Shown one piece after another: positions 47,412 to 59,200 of a DNA stretch of 64,000 nucleotides. Position 1 is the first letter of the stretch, and every line of letters begins with the position of its first letter. A program made the position numbers and the translations under genes. Source of the DNA: Sanderia malayensis (Eukaryota; Cnidaria; Scyphozoa; Semaeostomeae; Pelagiidae); contig RQOL01000906.1 in NCBI GenBank assembly GCA_013076295.1, forward strand, positions 4,464,001 to 4,528,000, read 5' to 3'. The notes below the pieces were generated by a model. That model was not told the origin of the DNA and did not search any database. It was given only the letters and a program-made list of their open reading frames with translations.

Positions 47412-48134
47412 TCCTGTTTTTAGTTAGTTGCAATTCGTTTAGTTTGACGAACAATTCACACTGTAGTTTTGGGTTAATATTCCTTAATTTGAAGAAAATT
47501 CATTTCATTTTTCTTTTCATTCATGTTTTATTTCATTTTTCTTTTTATTCATTTTTTATTTCATTTTTCTCATCTCATTTCATTTTCATTCCAAAATGTG
47601 TATTACCAGTTCCTTACCTGATCTTGATTCTTCCCATTTTGACAATACAGTTCATATTTGCTTTTATTCCAGATTTTTCAAATCCACATACAAATGCAAG
47701 TCTAGATACAACATTATCTTTTATTCGTGGTTTCTAATGACTTCCATATTTATCTTAAATGTGTTTAATATTTGACTTTAATATATTTCTGATTGTTTTT
47801 AATTTAATTACTCAAACTGTATATATAATATTCTAGAATATTGGTATATTTGATTGCTATAGTTATATTGACTGTAATATAGTTTGAACGAATTTTCTTT
47901 CATCTGACAACTTTATTCACAATTGCATCTTTCATTGGCTATTGTGTTGCATTGTATTACGCAATTGTATAGTGTGTTGTTTTTTTAATCAGTATCATGG
48001 CACTGTAAGCACCTTCGCATGGAATGGACTGCAGGAGATGGCGGCGCGCTGTGAGTAAACCATAGAGACAACAAACTGTATGAAAAATTGTTGTGGCTCT
48101 TCATTGACAATGCAGTGACGTGCCGGTGGTATGA
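47412..48134. other. Intergenic gap before the SPTLC2/3 gene
   Basis: Just after the stop there is a pyrimidine-rich repeat of TTTCATTTTTCTTTTCATTC-type units (about 47505-47590), probably in the 3' UTR. The rest is AT-rich and without supported features. Confidence 0.5.
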
Positions 48135-51100
48135 ATGAAAGTTGAAAATGCCGACTCGCTAATTGAATTGCAAGGAGTCGCTGCGGAGGCGCGATTTTCT
48201 TTTTCACAAAAGAAAGGCGTTGTGTGTGTGGACGCCATAGAATTGTGTGGACACAAAGCCTGGCGTTTCGTGTTATTGCTTGCTTATTTGCTGCTTGCAC
48301 TTTCACTGAGCGACATCATGGGCCTGCAAGCTGATTTCGGTAAAATAAACACAGATTCTAGATATACTATAAATGCAAATGGACTGAAAACAGATGATAA
48401 GTCAATCAGTGCCCAAAGTGCGCCAGCTTATGGCGACATCATGCCTCAATTCAGCCACGACGGTCATGGGCCTAAATCTCAAGAATCTTTTGAGGAAACG
48501 CCTCTTATTGTTGCCGTTATCACTTACATAAATTACGGTATTTTGGTCTGCTTCGGCTATTTCAGAGATCTTTTACGATATTATGGTTTGGAAAAGAATA
48601 AATCTGCCAAGGAAAAAGGAAATGAGGTATTTTGCAAGAATTTTTTGTAATTTTGTTTCTCGCCGTTTTCCATAATGTGCATCGATATGTAATACTGTGA
48701 TTTGTGAATGGAACATGGCAATTTCTCCAAAAACCACAGCATTCAGTACTGACAAATTGGTCACACCATAGAATAGCTGAACCTCGATGATCTAATCTCG
48801 TACAATAACATTTCATTTCCTTATATTTCGAGCTTCATGCTCGCGATATTTGATATACTTCACATGATTGCACGCTTTGACAAAATTTTTTATGGGTGGG
48901 AGTTGGCCTGGCTTTGCTGGCTTTTTTCAATACGCCCACAACGCTAGAAATTGTTTCGGCGGTCGTTATTACCTGTCCTATAACTTTTCTAGTACTGTCT
49001 GGAAACGTGTTTGTTGATGTTATTTCAGACCACACCCCTTCCCTCTGTGATGGCATTGTCAATTGTCATAATAATCATCATTGCTAAATTTATTTTTCAA
49101 AACAAGAAATGTGTTGGCCGCTCCTTTATTCAAAGCACCATTTTGATGTCATGCGTTTTTGATGCATTTTTGTTGAATCTGGTACTTTTTTGAGCATTTA
49201 TTCTACTCAGAACAAGTGCCAATACAAGTTAAATTAGTGGTTAGTAGTATATAACATGTTCATAGTGAGTTTTTTATCTCCCGTGTTTAGGGATTTGTTC
49301 CACTGTTTGCGGATTTTGAGAGCTTCTACACGCGCAATTTGTACATGCGAGTCAGAGATTGCTGGAATCGGCCAATCGCAAGTGTTCCCGGACCAGAAGT
49401 TGACCTGATTGAGCGCAACAGCAACGATTACAACTGGACATTTGAGTAGGTTTATGTTTAATTTGATATATAGAGCCAAGGACTCATAGATATATAGAGC
49501 CAAGGATTTATAGATATATAGAGCTAAGGGTTCATAGATATATAGAGCCAGGGATTCATAGATATATAGAGCCAAGGATTCATAGATATATACTGTAAAT
49601 CCTCAAATAAGCCCCCACCATCGAATAAGCCCTCCCCTCAAATAAGCCCCCATCCTGATTATCATTTGCTATCCAGATATTGAAGTTATTTAGCGAATGT
49701 ATTGCAAATAGCAGCAAGTTTAAACCAATAACTTCATTTATTGGCTGCATTGTATAGCTTTTATTTTGCTTAATATTGAACAATAATCAGGTTAAAATTT
49801 TGTTTTTGCAAGTATGGCCCGGGGGCTTATTCGAGGATTTACGGTAGAGGCAAGGATTCATAGATAAATTTAATTTAGCTTGAGGGTAAATTTACAATGA
49901 AGTATGTAGACAAATGTGATATCCATCACCATATCACAACTTCTCCAAATCCATGATCAAGAATTTTTATTTTCCCCTTTGTTATATTTGTAATGGTAAA
50001 TTTATTGGCTTGGGTCTAATTTTCAAACACCTTGACTTCAATCAACTCTTTATGCCTGTATAAACTTGTTTTGTGAAGGCCTATTTGTTCTGGTTCACAG
50101 ATACACCGGAAAAACCCAGCGGGTAATTAACATTGGTTCCTACAATTATCTTGGATTTGGTGAATGTACTGGAGCATGTACGAATCAAGCAGAGAAGGCT
50201 ATTACTGCTTATGGAGTAGCTGAATGCAGCTCCAGGCTTGAACTTGGTTTGTGCAATTTTGATATTTCATATTCCTTTGTCAGAACTGCACATTTCATTT
50301 CGTATTTAATGAGCTCATTAAATACAAAATTAAATGTGTGCGGTAGTGAATATAATTAGAAAGCCCATTATTTAAAGTGTTTTGAATGCCAATAGAAATT
50401 TGAGAATTGATTTAGAATTGGTGTGGTTTGTTAATATATTTGTTATCGAGGAGATTTTTACGATCCATATGTTATGCATTTTTTCTCGCTTTTCAAGTAA
50501 TTAATTGGAATTTTACATATCTTTCTTTATAAGAAGGTATTTTCAGAGTAGTAGTCAAACTTTTATCGCAAGTTCCCAATTTCAGTACCAAGATTTCCTC
50601 ACTTGGCAACAATTGAAAATTTCTATTTTATCAACCCATTTGCATTGACAGAAGTTCAATGTATTTCGCTTGTAAATTTATGCCGGGCAGTTTAATTATA
50701 GTTTTGCTCTTTTGTTAGGAATGACAAATTTGCACAGAGAATTGGAAACAACTGTCGCCAGGTTTGTCGGCAAACCAGACGCAGTGTGTTTTGGAATGGG
50801 ATTCGCCACAAACGCAACTTGCATACCAACTCTGGCTGGACCTGGTTGCTGTATTGTCAGCGATGAACTAAACCACACTTCTTTGGTTCTGGGAACGAGG
50901 TTGTCAGGTGCAAAGGTTCGTGTCTTCAAGCACAATGGTAAGAAAACGATACAGAATTTTTAACTTTTTTATGCAACTGACATACGCTGTCTCGACTCTC
51001 CTTCTATCTCAAACATTCACTTTCTCGAGCGATTTCCCATTTCCTCTCGTTTTTGGTTTGGTATATGTTTGACATCCGTTTTCACATTTCGAACATTTGC

Positions 51101-54100
51101 CATCACGAGCAAATTTGAATTTTCCTCGAGGGTTCGAGATATCAATTGTACAATTGAACCTGGAATTGCAAGAGTGTAAACGAAAAGATAATTTGTTACA
51201 TCAGGAGCTCGTTAAACAGATTGTAAATTGTAGTGTGGTAAAATTCAAGGAACAAGTTGGTGTTTATACTGGGAAATTCGATGCAAGGGACGGGTCCGCA
51301 CTGTTTGGACATTTCACATTGACTGTCGTCAAGCTTTCATTCATCATGTTCAGGATCAGGCTTCTGATGTGGCTCCCACCTTTGATGAATACTTCCCACC
51401 TTTGATGAATACCTCCCACTTTTTCTCACTTCTCTTCATATATTCGTCTCCTGGGTGCACAAACCACTGAGCTCGCGCCCGACCGTTTTATACCACGAGA
51501 TAAGAATTAATAAACTCGAGTGGTTTTCCATAGATATGAGGCAGTTGGAGGCAGTGCTTCGAGATCTGATCGTGCAAGGACAGCCCAGAACTCACCGGCC
51601 TTGGAAGAAGATTATAATCATTGTTGAAGGCATTTACAGTATGGAAGGCGCAATTGTCAAATTGCCTGAAGTGATTGCTCTCAAGAAGAAGTACAAGGTA
51701 CCTGTCTTTATACAGTGTTGTCTCAAGAAGTATTTAGTTAAATTGGCTTTGGTAATTTATTTAGTAAAGTATTTAGTAATTTAGCTTTGTGTTCACAGTT
51801 CATCATAGTGATATTTCGAGATCTAGATCTAGCTGAAGTAAATACTACTGCTTGAATATACCGAATATATGCACGCTAAACTGAAGCAGATCTGGGCGTA
51901 GAGGAATTAATCCCTGGGTCCGGAACACTTCTATTACTATTACTAATTCTATTACTGTTTTTATTACTATTACTATCACTAAAGCTCAAGCAGTTACTAT
52001 GAGCTTTTCAGTGGTTCGTCCAATTCCTTTAAATTTTTAGATACAGAAACCTGACAAGGAGCACTTAGTTTCGAGTCTAAGGTAGCTGGAGCGGCTTTCT
52101 TTCACGAGAACGATATGATTTAACCCTCTGCCTTTTTTCAAGGCCTATTTATACCTCGACGAAGCTCACAGTATTGGTGCCTTGGGAGCAAACGGGCGTG
52201 GTGTCGCTGAGTATTATGGAGTGGATACAAACGACATTGATATAATGATGGGTACATTCACGAAGAGTTTCGGCGGGTCTGGGGGCTATATTGCGGCCAC
52301 TAAGGTAAGTGGAGGGGGGGGGGGCATTGAACGACCATGTAAAGCAGGGCTTGAAATTCTCTCACCTGATGTCCCAACTATTACATATGAACAGGGCTTT
52401 GGTTATTTTTGCCCTTTCGTTCCTCAGGACATAGTCAATCACATCAGAGCAACATCTCACAGTTCGGCCTATTCGACAACAATGTCCCCAGCTGTCGTTC
52501 AACAAGTTATCACGTCAATGGAAATTATCATGGGAGAAGATGGAACACTCGAAGGTGCAAAATCTTCTATTTTGCATTGCTTTGCTACACGCATCTTCTA
52601 GTCTACTAGTCTATATGCATACATCTACTCAAGACTTGAATCTGTTTTGCCATGTATCTGTTTTACCACTTCTCGTCTATGCATGTATCTACTAAAGACT
52701 TGAATCTCTTTTGCCTTATATCCACTCAACCTTCTTTTTATCGACTGGACCCCCTTTAATTTCGACTCAGCCTCTTTTTTTAACTACTCAGCCTCCTTTT
52801 TAACTACTCAGCCTCCTTTTTAGAGACTCGGCCTTATTTACAACTTTCATCTCCACTGCGCTTTACACCAACTCCAATCTACTAGTATCTATCTCTGCTA
52901 GCTCTTGTATCAGTTATTCTTTCGACTTTCTATATAGTCCCGTGTTAACTATTCTTCGCATCAATCGTACCTCCTAACATTTGCTTTTTTCAACTGAATT
53001 TTAATTGACCATTCTACGATTCATTATAACCTTGCTATTCTTTTTATCATAGGTCAAAGACGTCTGAAACAGTTGAGAACCAATTGCAAGTAAGCATGCT
53101 ACTTTCTAGCCCCCACCTTTCCATTCCCGAGTCGTTATTTAATCCAGTCTTGCGTCATTGTATCTTCTCTCTCCCCTCTTTCAGATACTTTCGCCAGAAG
53201 GTCGCACAGATGGGTTTTATAATCTACGGGCATGACGACTCCCCTGTCGTTCCCATTCTTATTTACATGCCTGCAAAGATCGCGTGAGTATATTACTACC
53301 AGTTAATGGAGCATCTGTAAAATATGGACCAGTGTAATGCGGCCAGGCTCGGTAAACTTGTCACCAGAATTGACTCGTTAGTTGGCCTGTTGATTACACA
53401 CGCGTTACTGTTGCTTATAATGCCTCTCTAAGCTTTGTCCACTATATTTTCCATTCTCGATCAACTAATAGACAGAGAAAATCAAAACCCAATACATCGT
53501 TCGAGAGGTTTAGTCAAGCACTGTTCAGTGACACTATTTTTACATCATTGCGAGCCAATAAAACGACATGGTGGCATTTTTTGTGATAATGTTCAACGTG
53601 TACCAAGGACGTTATAAATAAAGCGACCCCCAACTAGCTTTCAAACATCAATCAACATCAAGTTATTCAAAAATGTTTCTTAAAACCTTTTAGAAAATTC
53701 AGGTTGGGTGTGCAAGCTACTCAATGCAGTACAGTGTCGATTCTTTTATCTCCACGTTGTAAAGTTTTGCTTTAGAGATTTGAACTCTTTGTTTTTATTC
53801 AACAGTGCCTTTAGTCGCGAAATGTTGAAGCGAGACATCGCTGTTGTTGTTGTCGGTTTCCCAGCAACACCAATCATAGAGTCTCGTACTCGTATCTGCC
53901 TCTCTGCCGCGCACACTAGAGAAATGGTCGATAAGGTAAGTATTATGAGTTGTTTATATGAAAAGTTGATGGTTTGCTGGTATAGTGTAAATGGGGCCTA
54001 TTGGATCTGTCTTCAATGAGGCAGACATTTCTCTGCGATCAAGCATGATTTTTCTAATATTCCATTGTCTAGAGAGGTATCGTGGATATAGTGTGCCATT

Positions 54101-54337
54101 TTGATTTGCCTCTTTGCATAGCAGACTTTCCACATCACTCATAGCGTCATAAGAATTTCCCCGCCTAATCGTCCTAATGCTATGTTTATTATGCCTCAGG
54201 TGCTGACTGCTCTAGATGAAGTTGGAGACATAATACAACTAAAGTACTCGTCGCTACACCCCGCAAGACCTCTTAGTTTGACTAATGGCAATCCATGTTT
54301 CCCTGCGGAGGAGGATGATGCAAAGAAAGATAGGTGA
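48135..54337 (+). CDS. SPTLC2: Serine palmitoyltransferase catalytic subunit (SPTLC2/SPTLC3-like)
   Basis: Eleven exons: 48135-48626, 49291-49445, 50101-50246, 50719-50937, 51534-51697, 52143-52304, 52428-52554, 53053-53089, 53185-53283, 53806-53935 and 54200-54337; 1869 bp, 622 residues. It aligns along its length with animal SPTLC2: [19 protein letters not shown] membrane segment, [41 protein letters not shown] and [12 protein letters not shown], where Lys433 should form the internal aldimine with PLP. SPTLC1 lacks this lysine, so this is the catalytic partner. The enzyme condenses L-serine with palmitoyl-CoA in the ER membrane, the first step of sphingolipid synthesis. It is longer at the N-terminus than human SPTLC2 (562 aa) and has an additional hydrophobic stretch ([16 protein letters not shown]) in exon 1. 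A later start at Met62 is possible. Acceptor of exon 6 is AAG rather than CAG. Confidence 0.95.
49469..49588. repeat. 24-bp tandem repeat, five units plus one interrupted
   Basis: Five units of TATAGAGCCAAGGATTCATA plus GATA in the second SPTLC2 intron. A sixth unit starts at 49589 but is split by the MITE at 49591-49846 and resumes as GAGGCAAGGATTCATAGATA. Confidence 0.93.
49591..49846. mobile_element. MITE family B, intact short copy
   Basis: 256 bp, bounded by TA on both sides. TIRs are CTGTAAATCCTCAAATAAGC and the reverse complement of CCGTAAATCCTCGAATAAGC, with additional CGAATAAGCCC units inside the left arm and GGGGGCTTATTCGAGG on the right. Non-coding centre. It is inserted in the 24-bp tandem array, so both junctions and the target duplication can be read from the array itself. 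Confidence 0.9.
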
Positions 54338-56229
54338 TACCACTGGACTCTGAAATCATTATTTGCCCCATTCAATAGATGGTTCGCCCCTATTTTTGCA
54401 TGTCATTTTCGTGCATATGTTTTTACATGGATACGAATATCGATATGAAAGATTATTTTAATCAACAAAATGAAAGAATGCTTCAAATGGTTTATATCAA
54501 AACTGAATTCAATTAGTTAGTCCCATGATATGATATTTTGTTTTTGTAACGCACTCTATTTCATTAATAGCTCTTTCAAATGCGAGGTTAATTATATTAC
54601 AATTGCTTCTCTTGTTATCTCTGTTTGCTTACATACAAGATCCTGTTGTGGCTCCCACTTTTTACAGGCACATTTTTCTCATTATTGTGGAACGCTTTCC
54701 ATATTAAAAACTTCCCTTCGGCATATAAGTACTTTATTTAACTGCACGCTCATCCTACTAATTCCTTTTTTAGTTACATTAAAATATTCTCTATAGTCTT
54801 TGATTTTTATTTATGCCCCATATGAACTAAAATTAACGCCTTGTCGCTTCAAAGATAATTCCATAGTATATGCTTCATTTAATTCGTTGTCCTTTAAACT
54901 CATATTATGTATTTAATGATATAGGTTATAGAATATAATAAGGGAGAAGAGAAGAGAATTTGAAATTTCATTTTTTTTAACACGCGACTGAAGCAATTTA
55001 ATTTCACGTGTGACATTGTTGCTGATTGGTTTATTTGCAAGTGAACACGGGAAATTGTTGGTCATTAGCCTACTGATCACGTGAGGTTGATATACTCTTT
55101 GTCTTTGAGAACTTTTGCCAAATGTTTTGTTTGATTCATTGGTATTTTTAAGTGGCTTTTCGTTTTATATTTAAGGAGATAAAGGGAAATATCTGTGGTG
55201 TGTTGAAGGTACAATCTTTCCGTTCGTGACCATAATATAAATGCACAATTATGTCATTTCGTAATTTTTAAGCGATAAATATTTGATAAGGTAAAATGAT
55301 CTGATCACAATTCTACTTTTGCAGGTCAAATTTTATTCAAGCGCGATCACTACACTGTTATCGAATTATCTTTTGAAATTTCCGCCGTTAAAAAGACACT
55401 TCATTTCGAGAATTTTTCCATCATGACATGAAGAGTATTATTTTTATCATTCAATTGTTTATCAATGTTATTCTTGGATAATCAAGTGATTTTTTTCCCG
55501 CGTGCAGATTAAATCGCATTCTTCAATGCTCTTATTGTTAGTTTCGTACAATTTGTACAGAGTTAATTGTTTTTAACTCACGGGGGGGAGTAAATTCAAA
55601 ATTCAAAATCAAAGTTGAAAAGTATTATTTAAATTCCAAGCACAAGTTTCTTCAAAAAGTTTTTAGTTTGAATAATTTCTGTCAACATTTCATTTTTCTG
55701 ATGTAAATTTCTTCACAGAGAAACTTGCTCTGTAAAACGGGCGCGCCGAAACCGCCTTGTGTATCCCTCAAGTTTATTAGGAGTTGTATTCAAAAACTTG
55801 GTAATTTCCTTGCTTTATTTTTTTATGAGAATTTACTTCAAGGAGGACAAAGCATAGCACATTTCTATAGCAAATGTTTTGGAAAGTTAATTAGTATGCG
55901 CACCAGTTTACATTTTAGAAATAATCCTAATTTCAAAAGACAACAAAAACAAAATAATCCCCCCGCTAACAAACCTACTGAAAGCGACTACTAATTGAAA
56001 ATTCTCGTATTTTGCGCCGGCTTTTATATAATTGACAATAACTTTTCTCTTCTTCATTGTTTTTACAAAATTTGTTTTACAATGCCAGCCTGATAGTTGA
56101 CGTTTAGAGATTTTTGCAGAAAGGGAAACCACAGGGCGAAGCAAAGGAAATCTAAGAACATCGCTTGTTTCCTATTACATGTCGTTTTCTGTTTGATATT
56201 TTCACCTGTACCGGTAGCAACAACAGATC
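54338..56229. other. Intergenic gap between SPTLC2 and the C1orf198-like gene
   Basis: 1.9 kb of AT-rich DNA. The open frames inside (for example 55725-55994) show no domain, and their codon use looks like random AT-rich sequence. Promoter and 5' UTR of the next gene are presumably near its right end. Confidence 0.45.
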
Positions 56230-59200
56230 ATGGGCAAGAAGCTTAAATCTAACTCATCGTTAAGTACACAAGCGGTTCAAAATACAGAGTTCAGTCCAGA
56301 ATATCGAGCTGCCAAAGCCATGTTTCTTCTTAACGAGGACATGCGTTATTTCGGTTCAGTCAACGGCCTATTCCGTGGAATAATCGACGTGAAAAAGGAA
56401 ATTTTATGTCGCATTGGAAGACCTGCGTGGAATAAGATGACCCAAGAAGAGCTGGATAAAACTATAAACAAATATTTTGTAAACAGTTACATGGAGCAAA
56501 GCGCAGAGTCAAGTTTCAATTTGTCAAGTGATATTTCAGAACTGACTGACAGCTTGCTGCACAAGTCAAAAAATAAGTTGGCAAAGTCAAGGAGAGATAG
56601 CTTTGAATTTATAATGGCAAGTATAGATATTTTGTATTCTTTCTCGTAGCCTAATTGTTCTGGAATATAACTTTGTGGGCTTCATAGCTTTTTACAGCAT
56701 AAATTAATGTTACTCGGAGAAGTACTTTATCAAATCTGACAAACATTTTTTATGAGAATATATAGCTTTAAATTTGAGCCATCAAACGTTCTTAATTTTT
56801 CAGATTTTCAGCCAAAAATGTTCTTAACATATGTTATTAATTTTTAAAGATTCTTTGATTTACATTCACAAAGCCATAAAATCTTATTATTCTTCATTCA
56901 CAAAGCCTTAAAATTTTCTTATTCTTCATTCACAAAGCCTTAAAACATATTAGCAGGTTCCGAATTTTTTTCTTTTCCGTCATGCCATGACTTTAAATTC
57001 AAATATTCCTAAACTCCATAGAATTGGCATAAAATTTCAACTTTAACTTGCGAGGTGAAATATTTTCTCCGTGCTTATTTCATTCATTGCTATTTACTTG
57101 GGCATTATATAGCATAACAAAATTGTGAGCTTAGATGATACCTTTAAATTCAAAAGCAAATATACAACATTGCACGCTTGCATCGCTGAACAAAGAATTT
57201 TATACAAATGAAGAATGAAGAGAAACACGAGATTTTTGCTTGAAAACGAGGCTGTATTGTTTAATCTTCCAACCACCAAGCAACTGTTCTTGCCGACATA
57301 GATAAGCCTTCGTCCACATTATCAGAAAGGGAAGCTTCAATTCAATAGACGTCGTCCTAACGTCGACGTCAAAACAATCGTATATTATTATGACCACGAG
57401 ATTATTCGAATTTGGTGCCAACATCAGGCCTCGGAGAGTCTCGGAGAATATATTGCTTAATGTTAATGCCTTAGGTACAGAAGCCAACATGTTTAAAATT
57501 TAATGGTGCACTGGAAAATAAAGATGCAGGACCCTAGGAACTTGGGATAACTTGGAACCCAACTTGGGACTCTTGTAGCTCTCTACATATCCCATTATAT
57601 TTGTAATTAGCATATTATTTTGTTTTTTATTCCAGGAAGATGATCATCAAGATGGCTTCTCTGGACCTTTTTCCTGGAAAACGAGAGTAAGTTGCAGATT
57701 ATTTTACTTCTAAATTATAGGCAATTCCATCTCATTCCATTAGAAAAAAGGTTGCTCCGGCTTTTGTTTGAAATAGAGGTTGTCAGTGCATCTCTACGTC
57801 TTGACCTCGTATTAATTTCATTTGTTAAGTTACTTTTCTAATCGTTCAATTTTGAGTTGTTTAAGACATTTATTTTGCTTCTTCTACAGTCTTTAGAAGA
57901 TTTGTCTTTCCCTTCGACGCCTGAAACCGAGGCTAAATTGAAAAAGAGGCCCACAAGTCCCGTACCCTTGGCAACAAAGGAGCAAGAACAACAAAATGGC
58001 GCTCAAGAAGAGCTTGACGTCATACCATACTTGACACTTGACGAACTGAGGCAAGAACTGAAAAAGAATTACGAGGAGGCCAAAGCTGCGCGACTAAAAA
58101 TGCAAGAAATGAAATCTCCGGCATCAAAAAATGCACCGGAAGGCATCACAAAGGCTGCCGTGAATGCGAGGCTGGGATCTCGTAAATTGGCCTCGGTTGT
58201 GAAACGACCTGAGTTGAATGGCATGCCATTGTCGCCCGCAGATTTGAAACCGGCCTCGGCATTGAGACCGGTCAACCAGGACCGCTTGAAATCCAACGCA
58301 TCAGCAAATGACACCCACTTAAGTAAGATTTTTAAAAATCGATGTATTTCTTATTGTTGTGTAACTTCCTACGTTTTAGCTATTATCGTATGGTTCGGAA
58401 AATGTTCTTTGCTGGACTTGAATGGGTGTGTGGTTGGGCCTTCATGAAACAGTACACCTCAAAACATATACAGTGAATCTCTTTCCACTGATGGGAATAC
58501 GATCCTAGTAGTAATACATAATAAAGTTCATAGTAATTACAATGAACTTTATGCTTGACCTTGAAACCTTAATGCAGTGGGTTAACGATGGACACCGTAG
58601 CTGTTAGCCACCCCACAAATATCTGTTAACCAAAGGGTTCTTTTTAAGCACAAACGAATTAGTTTATTAACATTGTTCGTTAGTTTACAATGCTTATTTA
58701 TGCCATAATTAATTGTTATTTTTGCTGCTGTTTTCGTTTCAGACGAAATCCGACAATTTCACTTTCGCTCGCCTCCCGAGCCACTTCCCCGACCAAAGAA
58801 TCATTCTCGTTCGGGATCCTCGTCGGAGCAGCCGAGCAGCCCTGTTGCTGTGCAAGACGTCGTGGACGACTTCGAGCGAGCTTGCAGCAATGGAAGTCAC
58901 AGCGGAAAATCGCCGCGCCATGCGTCGTCACTCAACTCGACGATTAGATCACCGCGACGCGATTCCGCGAGCGTCAAGAGCGATAAATCTCCACGTCGTC
59001 ACTCATCGGCGAGTAGGTCGTCGAGAAGTGGCTCGTTTTCCAAGTCCAAGCCAGAATCTCCCGAAAAGAGCACATTGAAGGAAATATCCGAAGGATTAAA
59101 TCAATCGCATGAGACGCGAGCACTCCAAGTAAGTACCACTGTTGAATACAGTAAAAACCCGCATATATAAGAACCTGTAAATTTCCATCCAGCCTATTGT

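Noticed and set aside
58713..59078. 121-residue plus frame rich in Arg and Ser
   Set aside because: Out-of-frame reading of exon 4 of the C1orf198-like gene, whose own frame continues across both splice sites.
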